A stretch of 64,000 bases of DNA from Rhizobium sp. NLR16a (GCF_017948245.1 NZ_CP072865.1:1265501-1329500), one strand, 5' to 3'. Shown: positions 44,351 to 52,691, counted from the stretch's first letter. Made by a program: numbers and translations. Notes: generated by a model from the letters alone, not told the origin.

Positions 44351-44880
44351 CAGCCGGCGCCCGCCGGTTTAGCGGTCGAGCCCTCCATCGCGCCGATCTG
44401 GCGCAGATGCTGCTCCAGCGCCAGCTTGTCGATCGACGACAAGGGCAGGCTGAGGAAGGCCATGATCCGGTTCTTGAGGAAGCGGGCGGCCTGCGCGAAG
44501 GCACGGCCCTTCTCGACCTCGCTGCCCTCGACGGCGGCCGGATCCTCGACGCCCCAGTGAGCGGTCATCGGATGGCCGATCCAGACAGGGCAGGCTTCAC
44601 CGTGGGCGGTGTCGCAGACGGTGAAGATGAAATCCATCTCCGGTGCTTCAGGTTTGGCAAATTCGTCCCAGCTCTTCGAGCGAAAGCCGGCCGAGGGATA
44701 ACCGAGTGCCGCAAGCTCCTTCAGCGCCAGAGGATTGACCTCGCCCCTCGGCTGGCTGCCGGCGGAATAGGCCTTGAATCGGCCCTTGCCCTCGGTCTTC
44801 AGAATGGATTCAGCCAAGATCGAGCGGGAAGAATTGGCGGTGCAGAGAAAGAGCACATTGTAAACGCGGTCTGTGGTCAC
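44350..44880 (-). CDS. Arsenate reductase, thioredoxin-coupled (low-MW phosphatase fold)
   Basis: 176 residues. The P-loop FLCTANSSRS gives Cys13 and Arg19; two more cysteines, Cys89 and Cys97, in FTVCDTAHGEACPVW match the relay pair of thioredoxin-linked ArsC enzymes. The acid is in HWGVEDPAA. Start is GTG with AAGGAGG at ideal spacing and overlaps the arsR stop (GTGA). Length exceeds the ~135 of plain enzymes by a C-terminal helical extension (FLKNRIMAFLSLPLSSIDKL). Confidence 0.9.
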   Translation of the reverse strand: MTTDRVYNVLFLCTANSSRSILAESILKTEGKGRFKAYSAGSQPRGEVNPLALKELAALGYPSAGFRSKSWDEFAKPEAPEMDFIFTVCDTAHGEACPVWIGHPMTAHWGVEDPAAVEGSEVEKGRAFAQAARFLKNRIMAFLSLPLSSIDKLALEQHLRQIGAMEGSTAKPAGAG

Positions 44881-45233
44881 TGCAGTTCCTCCTTGTTTGC
44901 AGGTGCGCAGCATGCGGCGACAGTGGCAGCGGGGGCGCAGATCTCTGCATTTGCGCTGCAGCAATCCTCCATTAGGAAGCGGATCAGGCCGCCGAGCGCT
45001 TCGTAATTGGCCGTGTAGATGATCGAGCGGGATTCGCGCTGTTGGCCAATAAGGCCGGCTCGTTCCAGCTCCTTCAAATGGAAGGAGATGTTGGACGGGG
45101 AAACCTCCGCCTTTACGGCGATGGCGCCTGCCGCCATTCCATCAGGACCCGATACGACAAGCATGCGAATGATGTGGAGGCGCGTTTCCTGTGAAAGCGC
45201 GCCAAATGCGGCGAGGGCTTGACGCTGATCCAT
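44877..45233 (-). CDS. arsR: ArsR-family arsenite-responsive repressor
   Basis: 118 residues. Winged helix: ALSQETRLHIIRMLVVSGPD, VSPSNISFHLKELERAGLIG, RESRSIIYTANYEAL. The arsenite site is probably the C-terminal cysteine cluster (EDCCSANAEIC and ACCAP), as in ArsR proteins of other alphaproteobacteria, and not the classical CVC helix. First gene of the arsenic operon; represses itself and the three genes downstream until arsenite binds. A repeat-containing operator sits directly ahead of its ATG. Confidence 0.93.
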   Translation of the reverse strand: MDQRQALAAFGALSQETRLHIIRMLVVSGPDGMAAGAIAVKAEVSPSNISFHLKELERAGLIGQQRESRSIIYTANYEALGGLIRFLMEDCCSANAEICAPAATVAACCAPANKEELQ

Positions 45234-45235
45234 AT

Positions 45236-45259
45236 TTCAATAATCCTTGAATCATTGAA
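45236..45259 (-). promoter_or_regulatory. Probable ArsR operator
   Basis: TTCAA (45236-45240), TTGAA (45247-45251) and TTGAA (45255-45259): an inverted pair plus a direct repeat within 25 bases, directly before the arsR start codon. This agrees with the TTGAA/TTCAA half-sites of many ArsR operators. Confidence 0.5.
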
Positions 45260-45311
45260 GCGATGATTAGCGCAAGTGAATGCCATCGACAACAGTAGAA
45301 TTCAGGAGACC

Positions 45312-45502
45312 GATATCGATCTCGGTATGCTGCTCAGCGTGCTTGCCGGCGCCAGGGACTCTTCCCTGTTTTTTACCATGACGGCCGGCCGGTGAAGCCG
45401 GGCTATCATATCACCGAGGTCAAGGCGGGCCAGTTTTCGGCCCGCGAATTGCTGCACAAGATCGAGGCGCGCTCGCTGGGTTTGCCGTCTGTGTCTGATT
45501 AA
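45312..45502 (+). pseudogene. DUF6428-like remnant, frameshifted
   Basis: Codons from 45312 read DIDLGMLLSVLAGARDSSLF. A one-base shift in the T6 run (about 45369-45374) is then needed to read FYHDGRPVKPGYHITEVKAG with QFSA, the start of DUF6428 proteins that often lie beside arsR in rhizobia. After that the sequence turns into unrelated RELLHKIEARSLGLPSVSD and stops, so the rest is deleted. Divergent from arsR, with which it probably shared the operator region. Confidence 0.6.
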
Positions 45503-45808
45503 TGCCTGCGTATCTAGGCGACAAACGCGGAGAGATCGAATGATCCGGACGCCCGCTACCAGGCGTCAACATGATAGAAGCAGCATGCGCTACGTTCATC
45601 CAGGCTGCAATGATCAAGCTCATGACACGAAGGCTGGTCCGCTATCCCGCTTTCTCGATCAGACTCTTAATCATATCCGCAAAGAAATCGCAGGCGCACC
45701 ATTGCGCCGCGTGTTCATTTCGCAGCGGCAGATGCTGATTAATAATTATTCAAATCAATTGATGTATCGAATTGGCTCGGGGACAGAATTTACATCAAAG
45801 GTTTGCTT
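45503..45808. other. Intergenic region upstream of twin regulators
   Basis: 306 bases with no convincing gene. An AT-rich stretch near 45735-45785 is the likely promoter of the following regulator gene. Short frames here have no ribosome site or recognisable motif. Confidence 0.4.
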
Positions 45809-46639
45809 ATGGCGTTTCTAGGTATTTCGGGGATGCAATATTCCGGGGAAATGTTTGCCGGTGCGCGGATTATTGTCGCGGAAGATTCCAACGTATTCAC
45901 CTCCATGATCAGCAAGCGCCTGAAGGAGCTGTTCGACATCGATGTCGAGATCTGCCGCAGCTTCGAGGATCTGCAGTTTTCCTACGACAAGTCTTCCGAC
46001 CCGATCACGCTGGCGATCTCGAACATCAACCTGCCCGGCGCCGAAAACGGCGAGGCGCTGGAATATCTGGTCGATCTCTCCATACCGACCATTGTGTTTA
46101 CCGGCACCTTCCATGAAGGCATGCGCGACAAACTGATCGCCAAGGACATTGTCGACTATATCCTCAAAGACAATATTTTCGCCGTCGACCTTCTGGCGGA
46201 GTCGATCTGCCGGTTTCTGACCAATCATCGCCATCACGTGCTGATCGTCGACGACAGCGCGACGGCGCGCGCCCTGCTGTCGAGCCGGCTGAAGCGCTAT
46301 AATTTCCGAGTGAGCACCGCCGAAAACGGCGCCAAGGCGCTGGAGATCCTGAAGGCCAGTCGCGATATCGGCCTGATGATCACCGACTACAATATGCCCG
46401 ATATAGACGGCTTTGAACTGACGCGGCGCATCCGGGCTCATATCGGCTCGCACGAATTGCGCATCATCGGTGTTTCCTCGTCCTCGAACCGGCTGCTTTC
46501 GGCGCGGTTTCTGAAGGCCGGCGGCAATGATTTCATGCTGCGTCCCTTCATCGACGAGGAGTTCTACTGCCGCGTCAACCAGAATCTCGACACGCTGCTG
46601 CAGATTCAGTCCATGCGCAAGGAGCGGGCGGTTGCCTGA
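45809..46639 (+). CDS. Double-receiver regulator without output domain; first receiver lacks the phospho-Asp
   Basis: 276 residues: receiver 1 (~20-135), receiver 2 (~143-265). Receiver 2 is complete, with Asp-Asp in LIVDDSA and the acceptor Asp193 in MITDYNMPDIDG. In receiver 1 the acceptor position is Asn72 (AISNINLPGAENG). The protein aligns without gaps to the first 270 residues of the next gene, whose equivalent is Asp72. AAAGG lies 8 bases before the ATG (a TTG at 45803 is possible). Probably a partner or decoy of the downstream diguanylate cyclase. Confidence 0.88.
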   Translation: MAFLGISGMQYSGEMFAGARIIVAEDSNVFTSMISKRLKELFDIDVEICRSFEDLQFSYDKSSDPITLAISNINLPGAENGEALEYLVDLSIPTIVFTGTFHEGMRDKLIAKDIVDYILKDNIFAVDLLAESICRFLTNHRHHVLIVDDSATARALLSSRLKRYNFRVSTAENGAKALEILKASRDIGLMITDYNMPDIDGFELTRRIRAHIGSHELRIIGVSSSSNRLLSARFLKAGGNDFMLRPFIDEEFYCRVNQNLDTLLQIQSMRKERAVA

Positions 46640-46825
46640 CGGCCCTTCCAGGATCTGGATCGCGAGGAAGCCGGGGGCGATCGGCGCTGCCGGGCGCTGG
46701 ATTTTTGCAATTACAGGTAACCAGGATATTTGTCCCCTTCACGCGGATGAGCCTCTCGGTTATCGTCCGCCGCGCCGGGGGAAGGGCCGAGTCGAGCCCA
46801 TAAGGCGCGAGGGGGAATAGGGGCT

Positions 46826-48157
46826 GTGGCTTTTCAGGCGGATTTTCAGCGAGATGGCATCGGGCTGCGTTCCGGCGGGCTAAAGATACTTCTGGTTGAA
46901 GATTCTCGAATGTTTTCCGCCGTGCTTTGCCATCGGTTCCAAACGGAACTTGGCCTTGCTGTCAAATCCTGCTCGTCGCTGAAGGCGCTTCGCAGGGAAC
47001 TTGCCGAAGACGGTCACGGCTACACCATGGCGGTCGTCGATCTGAACCTGCCGGATTCGCCCTATGGCGAGGCGCTCGACTGCACGATCGAGCACGATAT
47101 TCCAGCAATCGTCTTCACCGCCACGTTCGATCTCAATACGCGCAACAGGATCATGGAGCGCAATGTCATCGATTACGTGCTGAAGGACAATGAGTTCGCG
47201 CTCGACAATCTGGTCGCCACCGTCCGCCGTGCGATCTCCAACCGCAAGACGCGGGTGCTCGTCGTCGACGATGTCGTCTCGGTACGCCAGGTTCTCGTCG
47301 ATCTCCTTAAGGCGCAGCAATATCTGGTCGTCGAGGCAAGCTCGGGGCTCGAGGCGCTGGCGGCGCTCGAAGCCTATAGCGATATCGAACTCGTCGTCAC
47401 CGATCATCACATGCCGGATATGAGCGGCTACGAGCTGACGCGGCGCATCCGCCATCGCTTCGGTTCGGACCGGTTGCGCGTCATCGGCGTCTCCTCCTCC
47501 AATGATCGCATGCTGTCCGCGAGTTTCCTCAAAGCCGGCGCCAGCGATTTCGTCTACCGGCCCTTCGTGGCCGAGGAGCTGCAATGCCGCATCGCAAACA
47601 ATGCGGAAACACTGGCGCAGATGCGCCAGTTGAGGGCCGCTGCGGCCTGCGACTATCTGACCGGCCTCTATAACCGCCGCTATTTCTATGACAATGGCCC
47701 GAAGCTGGTGAACGAGTGCTTGCGGTTGAAAGTGCCGAGCTCGGTCGCCATCCTCGATATTGACCACTTCAAGCGGCTGAACGACACATACGGCCACGAG
47801 ATCGGCGACAAGGTGCTGAAAGCAGTTGCAAACAGGCTGTTCACGATCTTCGACGGCAGCGACAACCTGTTGTCGCGCCTCGGCGGCGAGGAGTTCGCCA
47901 TCCTCTTTCCGCAGATGGACTCGGCCGCCGCCACCAAGCTCTGCGACGAGATCCGCTCGGATATTTCGCGGCTGAAGGTAACGGCCGACGACGAGGAACT
48001 CGGCGTCACCATCTCGATCGGCATCGCCGAAATCGGCAGCTATGAAACCTTCGAGAATTATCTCAACGCCGCCGACCAGTTCCTCTATATGGCCAAGCAT
48101 CGCGGCCGTAACCAGGTCTATTCCGACGCCAGGATGACGGAAGAGGTGGCGCAGTAG
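46826..48157 (+). CDS. PleD-like diguanylate cyclase (receiver-receiver-GGDEF)
   Basis: 443 residues from GTG. Receiver 1 has Asp72 in AVVDLNLPDSPYG; receiver 2 has Asp193 in VVTDHHMPDMSG; the GGDEF domain (~285-435) has LTGLYNRRYFYDNG, ILDIDHFKRLNDTYGHEIGD and the active site LGGEEFAIL. It makes c-di-GMP upon phosphorylation. The product-inhibition I-site (RxxD five residues before GGEEF) is absent (GSDN). Lies 186 bases after its output-less paralogue. Confidence 0.93.
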   Translation: MAFQADFQRDGIGLRSGGLKILLVEDSRMFSAVLCHRFQTELGLAVKSCSSLKALRRELAEDGHGYTMAVVDLNLPDSPYGEALDCTIEHDIPAIVFTATFDLNTRNRIMERNVIDYVLKDNEFALDNLVATVRRAISNRKTRVLVVDDVVSVRQVLVDLLKAQQYLVVEASSGLEALAALEAYSDIELVVTDHHMPDMSGYELTRRIRHRFGSDRLRVIGVSSSNDRMLSASFLKAGASDFVYRPFVAEELQCRIANNAETLAQMRQLRAAAACDYLTGLYNRRYFYDNGPKLVNECLRLKVPSSVAILDIDHFKRLNDTYGHEIGDKVLKAVANRLFTIFDGSDNLLSRLGGEEFAILFPQMDSAAATKLCDEIRSDISRLKVTADDEELGVTISIGIAEIGSYETFENYLNAADQFLYMAKHRGRNQVYSDARMTEEVAQ

Positions 48158-48208
48158 GACTGCTTCCGGTAATTAGCCTCTCGCCACCGTCCGGTTTGCG
48201 CCAATGGC

Positions 48209-48350
48209 AGCCCCTCACCCTAACCCTCTCCCCGGTTAAACGGGGCGAGGGGGCATGCCAAATGCAGCGTTGAGGCTGAGGAAGCCGGTGCGGCGTATCC
48301 CCTTCGCCCCGCAAGCGGGGAGAAGGGGCCGGCAGGCGGATGAGGGGCCG
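48209..48350. repeat. Two palindromic dispersed repeats
   Basis: CCCTCACCCTAACCCTCTCC with GGGGCGAGGGGG (48209-48258), and CCCCTTCGCCCCGCAAGCGG with GGAGAAGGGGCCGGCAGGCG (48299-48350). Same family as those in uvrB and at 39457. They fill the 227-base space between the convergent cyclase and AraC-type genes. Confidence 0.65.
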
Positions 48351-48384
48351 ACACGGTCCTATCACTCGGCGACCTTCCGATGCC

Positions 48385-49416
48385 TCAAGCCGCAACAGCC
48401 TGTCTTGCCGTCGCCATGGTCATCTTGCGCTCGGCGCGTTCCTGCTGCGGTGAGCGGTGGTAGAGTTCGCGATAACACTTGGAGAAATGCGAGGCCGAGA
48501 CGAAGCCGCAGGCGACGGCGACCTCGACGACGGGCATCGAGGACTGAACCAGCAGGTGGCGCGCGCGGTCAAGGCGAATTTCCAGATAGTAGCGGGCCGG
48601 CGAACGGCCCATCTCCTGGCGGAACAGCCGTTCGATCTGGCGTCGGGAGAGGCCGGCGCCATCGGCGATCTCGATCAGCGACAGCGGCTCGGCGAGATTG
48701 CCTTCCATCAGCTCGATGATCGACAGAACCTTGGCGTTCTGCACGCCAAGACGGGCGCGCAGCGGCAGGCGCTGGCGGTCGTGCGGGTTGCGCACGCGGT
48801 CGGTCAGGTGCTGCTCGCAGATGCGGTTGACGAGGCTTTCGCCGAAATCCTCGCCAATCAGGTTTAGCATCATGTCGAGCGAGGCGGTGCCGCCGGCGCA
48901 GGTATAGAGATTGCCGTCGACCTCGTAGAGGTCGGCATAGACCTCCGCCTGCGGAAAGGCTTCGGAAAAGCCTGGCAGGTTCTCCCAATGGATGGCGCAG
49001 CGTTTGCCGTTCAGGAGGCCGGCCTGAGCCAGCACATGCGCGCCCGTACAGAGGCTGCCGACGGCGACGCCGCGATTGTAGCATTCGCGCAGCCAGGCAT
49101 TGACGGATTTATTGTTGAATTCCTCGATATCGATGCCGGAACAGACGAGCACCATGCCGGGACGGTTTTCGCCGCCCAGATGCCGGCGTTCCTCGGCGAG
49201 CGAGGAATTTGCCTCGATGCCGATGCCGCACGAGGAATAGACCTTCTCTCCGTCGACCGAGGCGAGCCGCCAGGTATAGGCCTGATAGCCGAGCATGCGG
49301 TTGGCGATGCGCAAGGTGTCCACCGCTGCCGAAAAGGGCAGCATGGTGAATTGCGGTACCATAAAGAAGACCAGTGAGCGCTTCTTGATCTGCATCCTGT
49401 TCATAGCGAAATCCAT
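48385..49416 (-). CDS. GlxA/GbdR-type AraC regulator (GATase1-like plus HTH)
   Basis: 343 residues. N-terminal DJ-1/GATase-like domain ~10-190 (SLVFFMVPQFTMLPFSAAVD, LVCSGIDIEEF, GSLCTGAHVLAQAGLLNG), then two AraC HTH motifs (LSLIEIADGAGLSRRQIERL and VVEVAVACGFVSASHFSKCY). Regulators of this type in pseudomonads and rhizobia respond to betaines, carnitine or amino acids; the effector here is unknown. Alternative start ATG codons follow at 49404 and 49395. A 16-bp palindrome lies 115 bases upstream of the gene. Confidence 0.9.
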   Translation of the reverse strand: MDFAMNRMQIKKRSLVFFMVPQFTMLPFSAAVDTLRIANRMLGYQAYTWRLASVDGEKVYSSCGIGIEANSSLAEERRHLGGENRPGMVLVCSGIDIEEFNNKSVNAWLRECYNRGVAVGSLCTGAHVLAQAGLLNGKRCAIHWENLPGFSEAFPQAEVYADLYEVDGNLYTCAGGTASLDMMLNLIGEDFGESLVNRICEQHLTDRVRNPHDRQRLPLRARLGVQNAKVLSIIELMEGNLAEPLSLIEIADGAGLSRRQIERLFRQEMGRSPARYYLEIRLDRARHLLVQSSMPVVEVAVACGFVSASHFSKCYRELYHRSPQQERAERKMTMATARQAVAA

Positions 49417-49520
49417 GCTCGAGGGGCGATGACATATTCGTTGCGCGGAATGCGTCGCGCCGATGTCCTAAAAGCGACAGTGGCATGGAAAAATGCGGCC
49501 GGGAAGAGCAAATATGCGAC

Positions 49521-49546
49521 ATTGACCGGAATTTGACCGGTCAAAT
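49521..49546. promoter_or_regulatory. 16-bp perfect palindrome with extra half-site
   Basis: ATTTGACCGGTCAAAT (49531-49546) is perfectly symmetric, and ATTGACCGG (49521-49529) repeats one half ten bases to the left. Lies between the regulator gene (leftward) and the end of a DUF1127 gene, so it most likely controls the regulator gene. The binding protein is unknown. Confidence 0.5.
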
Positions 49547-49686
49547 CGCCGATCGGGGCAGAAGACAGGCTCATACGCGACTGAAATTCGGGGCTGAAAA
49601 CGGCTGGGAACGGCACAGCGGACAGGAAAAAGGCGGCGTTGCGCGAGGCAGACGCCGCCCTCATCTCAGGAGGAATGTCGCATTCA

Positions 49687-49887
49687 TTACATGGTCCGGT
49701 GTTTGCTGTCGTCGGTGCTCGGCCAGCCGATATCCTTGCGGACGTCAAACGGCATGGCTTCGATTTCACGGGCGGTCCGCCAGCGCGTCCAGGCAAGCAC
49801 GAGCTTGTGGGCGTAATGGCCCAGATCGAAGCGGCCTTCGCCGGAGGTGAGGGTCTTGCCACCACCCCGATAGGTGAGCGTGGTCAT
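49687..49887 (-). CDS. DUF1127 small protein
   Basis: 66 residues. The C-terminal half has the DUF1127 pattern: LVLAWTRWRTAREIEAMPFD with VRKDIGW. AGGAAAGGA before the ATG gives the start. DUF1127 proteins in rhizobia and Agrobacterium affect phosphate/carbon metabolism and RNA turnover through their arginine-rich helix; this is known for a few members only. It is followed, 270 bases on, by the AraC-type gene on the same strand. Confidence 0.85.
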   Translation of the reverse strand: MTTLTYRGGGKTLTSGEGRFDLGHYAHKLVLAWTRWRTAREIEAMPFDVRKDIGWPSTDDSKHRTM

Positions 49888-50333
49888 TATCCAGTTCCTT
49901 TCCTGGGTCAGGGACATGGTCGTCGATGGGAGGTTCGTCCATGTCCACGCTGTTAATATGGGCGTCGGGAACTCATCATTCAAACGAATAGAGCTTATGG
50001 ATAGCATCAACGATATTGAATGATCTCGGCGCCTCCCGACAATGGACCTCGTGGCCTCTATTGTCGGTACCAAGCACTTTGAACCCTGCGAGCGGAAGTG
50101 GGCTCTGGATGCCGCTGGCGTCTCTCCAACAGACGGCAAGCTTTTTTCCCTTTGGAAATGGCAGTTGAGCAAGACCGTGCCGCGAAGGCCAATGCAGCGA
50201 GCTGAATTCTGTATGCGAGGGCGGAGTGATCAGTGCCGAGTGTCGAGATGGGGCAGCTCGTCGTCGAAATTCCCGTTGCTGCCGGCATCATAGGTGTTCA
50301 CGCTTCGACCACCGCCTCGGGAACCGAACACCG
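49888..50333. other. Intergenic/decayed region
   Basis: 446 bases. Minus-strand codons at 50225-50345 (ERARAIMVQLTVFGSRGGGR, then SVNTYDAGSNGNFDDELPHL) look like remains of a coding sequence but have no complete frame. Otherwise no feature. The DUF1127 promoter is expected near 49900-49990. Confidence 0.4.
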
Positions 50334-50702
50334 TCAACTGCACCATGATGGCTCGTGCGCGTTCGACCGCAGCGTCATTGTCCGCGCCTGCAGCACCAGT
50401 CGGTGCTGTTCCAGATCGTTTCTTTCAAACGCTCCTGCACTGGCTTGGCCGCTTTCAGCAGACTGGGTAAAGCAGAAACGCTGCTCGAAGAAGCTCGCCG
50501 CCACGGCGTCCAGTACGGCAGCCTTAGTAGGGAAGACCTTGTACACGCTTGCCGGCGACTTTCCGATCAGTCGGGCAATATCGGTGACGTTCGTTTTCAA
50601 TGGTCCGTATCGCCGGCACGCTGTGGTGGCAGCTTCGACAATGTGGGATCTCTCTTCTGCGCGTGACTCGATCGATGGATCAGGCGACTTTCCATTTGCG
50701 AG
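50334..50702 (-). pseudogene. TetR-family regulator, N-terminal remnant
   Basis: The DNA-binding domain is well preserved: EERSHIVEAATTACRRYGPL, TNVTDIARLIGKSPASVYKV, FPTKAAVLDAVAASFFEQR. It continues only to LEQHRLVLQAR, then goes out of frame and stops, so the ligand-binding domain is lost. No ATG, GTG or TTG lies at the expected N-terminus (near ANGKSPDP). Regulatory function is unlikely. Confidence 0.65.
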
Positions 50703-50817
50703 TCCTTTGGGCGTACGGCTTCGAATCCTATCGTCTCGAAGTGAAGCCCTGTCCGGCCGGTAAGTTGCCGGACAGGGGATTTCAGACGGATCCTCATCGC
50801 AGAATCCCGCTGAAGGC

Positions 50818-51459
50818 TCAGTACGAGATCTGCCCGTTGACGATCTTTCCATCATCGGAGGAAAGCTCCCGTTTCAGCGCATCGCGTGCCTCCGGACTGA
50901 TGATGGCCACCGGAGCCGCAACGGCTACGCGCGCTGCCGAGCCGGCGAAGTTGGCCGCTGTCATCCCGATCTCATCGGCAACGCCTGCCTTTCCGCCCTC
51001 CAGGCTCTGCCCCGCCAGCCGCCGCCCGAGCATGCGCACGATCTCGGGACTGTCGGCGAAAGCGTTGTGGCCGAGCGGATCGCTGGTTGCGATGCCGCTC
51101 GTGTCGATCACGGAAACGCCGAGTTGGTCGAGAAGGGGTGCATAGGGTCTGAGATCGGTGCCGCCGACGCGGTTGACGCCACCCGACAGCCAGCCGGACA
51201 CCTCCAGCGCCTTGTCGCGCGTCGATGTCAGGATCGCAAAGTGCGGCCTCTTCGGCCCCATTTCCGTGAACTGACGGCGAAACACGTCGATGTCGATGTC
51301 CGGGGATGCCAGGATGACATTCCTGACCTTGGACGGTATCGATTTCTCCCGCATGGCAACACCGCGCAGGGCCTCCGCTGCAAGCCAGCCTCCCATGGAG
51401 TGGGCCAGGATCGTCACGTCGCTGCCATGGCAGGCGCCTACGTCTGTGGCGGCGTTCAT
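50818..51459 (-). pseudogene. DUF900-like alpha/beta hydrolase, N-terminally truncated
   Basis: From 51450 leftwards the frame reads as the second half of a DUF900 hydrolase: GSDVTILAHSMGGWLAAEAL (nucleophile elbow), NVILASPDIDIDVFRRQFTE with MGPKRPHFAIL, and DPLGHNAFADSPEIVRMLGR. The first half with the oxyanion strand (usually YIHGFN) is missing. Upstream codons in the same frame are only the antisense of a TetR fragment. An ATG at 51459 could start a truncated product, but catalysis is doubtful. Confidence 0.65.
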
Positions 51460-51825
51460 AATCCTGCGCTTTACAGATTGATGTTCGGCGGCTACCTGAC
51501 GGGCCAGGATAGCGACCGTCCGGCGATAGAGAGGATCGCTGCCTACAGGATGAAAGCCCTGATCGTGGATGCGATGAGCGGCGGCGCCTTGGGGTGCGAG
51601 ATTCCGAACACCGCCAAAAACGAAAGCAAACTCGACGGTGCCATCCTGGTGTTCTGGTCGCAGTTGCATGGCCTGACGCTCCTGTTGGTGGACCGTCTCG
51701 TGGGGCCAGCCGAAGCGTTACGCGAACTGACCGACAGTGTCTTGCAGGCGATGCTGAACGGATTGGCAAATTACATTCCGGCGATACCGCCAGGCGTGTG
51801 GGTGGGCCCTCCGCTCGCTGACTAG
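51460..51825 (+). pseudogene. TetR-family regulator, C-terminal fragment
   Basis: The plus-strand frame gives a typical TetR ligand-binding domain end: NPALYRLMFGGYLTGQDSD, AAYRMKALIVDAMSGGALG, GAILVFWSQLHGLTLLLVDR, and ELTDSVLQAMLNGL. The N-terminal HTH is absent; upstream codons are the antisense of the hydrolase remnant. The junction lies at 51450-51460. This marks a deletion or recombination joining two genes tail-to-middle. Confidence 0.65.
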
Positions 51826-51940
51826 AGAGAATTCGCCACGCTCCCGACATGCCGACATCTGCCCGGTTTGCAGGATCGGCTGCTATAGCTTGGCATGGTG
51901 TCGTTACAGCCGTGCTAGCTTCCTTTGAGAGGACAAACTC

Positions 51941-52387
51941 TTGAGCGAATACCTATCTGCTCTGATGGGGCTCGCAGGCGTCGCGATCGGCAGCCTGACC
52001 TCCTTTGTTACCACTTGGACGACTCAGCGATCACAGGCCAGGGAAAAGCATCGCGACGCCGAGATGGCCAAGCGCGAAAAGCTTTTTTCCGATTTCATCG
52101 CTGAAGCCACACGGCTCTATGGTGACGCAATCAGCCACCAGAAGGACGACGTCTCCGATCTCGTCTTCTGTTACGCGTTAGTCGCACAGATGCGGCTCTT
52201 TTCCACGCGCCCGGTTGTAGACGCGGCCGAGTTGGTGATGGAGAGGATTGTCGAGACTTATCTGGCTCCCAACCGCTCCCTCTCTGAGATCAAGGGTATG
52301 GCTAGATCAGGCGCATTGAACGTTCTACTCGAATTCGGCGAGGCGCGCCGGCTCGAGCTATCGGCAGATCGCCGCTCTGGTGGATAG
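51941..52387 (+). CDS. Hypothetical membrane-anchored protein (148 aa)
   Basis: Starts with TTG (GAGGA 7 bases upstream). Residues 4-27 form one membrane helix (LSALMGLAGVAIGSLTSFVT); after it comes a charged helical region (REKHRDAEMAKREKLFSDFI) and YGDAISHQKDDVSDLVFCYA. The topology is a small inner-membrane protein with a cytoplasmic helical domain. The last residues (ADRRSGG) may come from a late frameshift. No family recognised. Confidence 0.68.
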   Translation: MSEYLSALMGLAGVAIGSLTSFVTTWTTQRSQAREKHRDAEMAKREKLFSDFIAEATRLYGDAISHQKDDVSDLVFCYALVAQMRLFSTRPVVDAAELVMERIVETYLAPNRSLSEIKGMARSGALNVLLEFGEARRLELSADRRSGG

Positions 52388-52691
52388 TTTCGCCGATGAG
52401 ATCAGCTTGCGAGCATTTCCTTGCGCGGATTGCTCGCAACAGTCCGAATCCCTGTCGCGCGCTCTCCCCACCATACAGCGTATGAGGGAACGCTGTGACT
52501 GCGGCACGATCGGTTCGGGCCTGAGTGCGCTCGCTACGATCGTCGTGTATATCCAATTTTGGTGGTAAGGCGCTTCAAGCGTTCAATCGAAGAAATAAGG
52601 CCGATAGGCCGTATTTCCGACGCGTTTTTGCCGCATCAACAGAGCCTGCATCAGGATCCACGCATGGGGAATACCAGCAGGGAGAATGGAG
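52388..52691. other. Intergenic region, no gene seen
   Basis: 304 bases. A short frame (to 52568) continues from the previous gene in another phase and ends LATIVVYIQFWW, possibly a relic. The promoter of the methanethiol-oxidase-like gene should be near 52590-52660 but is not obvious. Confidence 0.4.

Noticed and set aside
51067..51459. N-terminal part of the plus-strand frame leading into the TetR fragment
   Set aside because: It is the antisense of the hydrolase remnant; only the codons from 51460 resemble TetR.
50972..51850. A 292-codon minus-strand frame across the decay zone
   Set aside because: Arg/Ser/Pro-rich, no motif; two other frames of the same DNA match known families in pieces.
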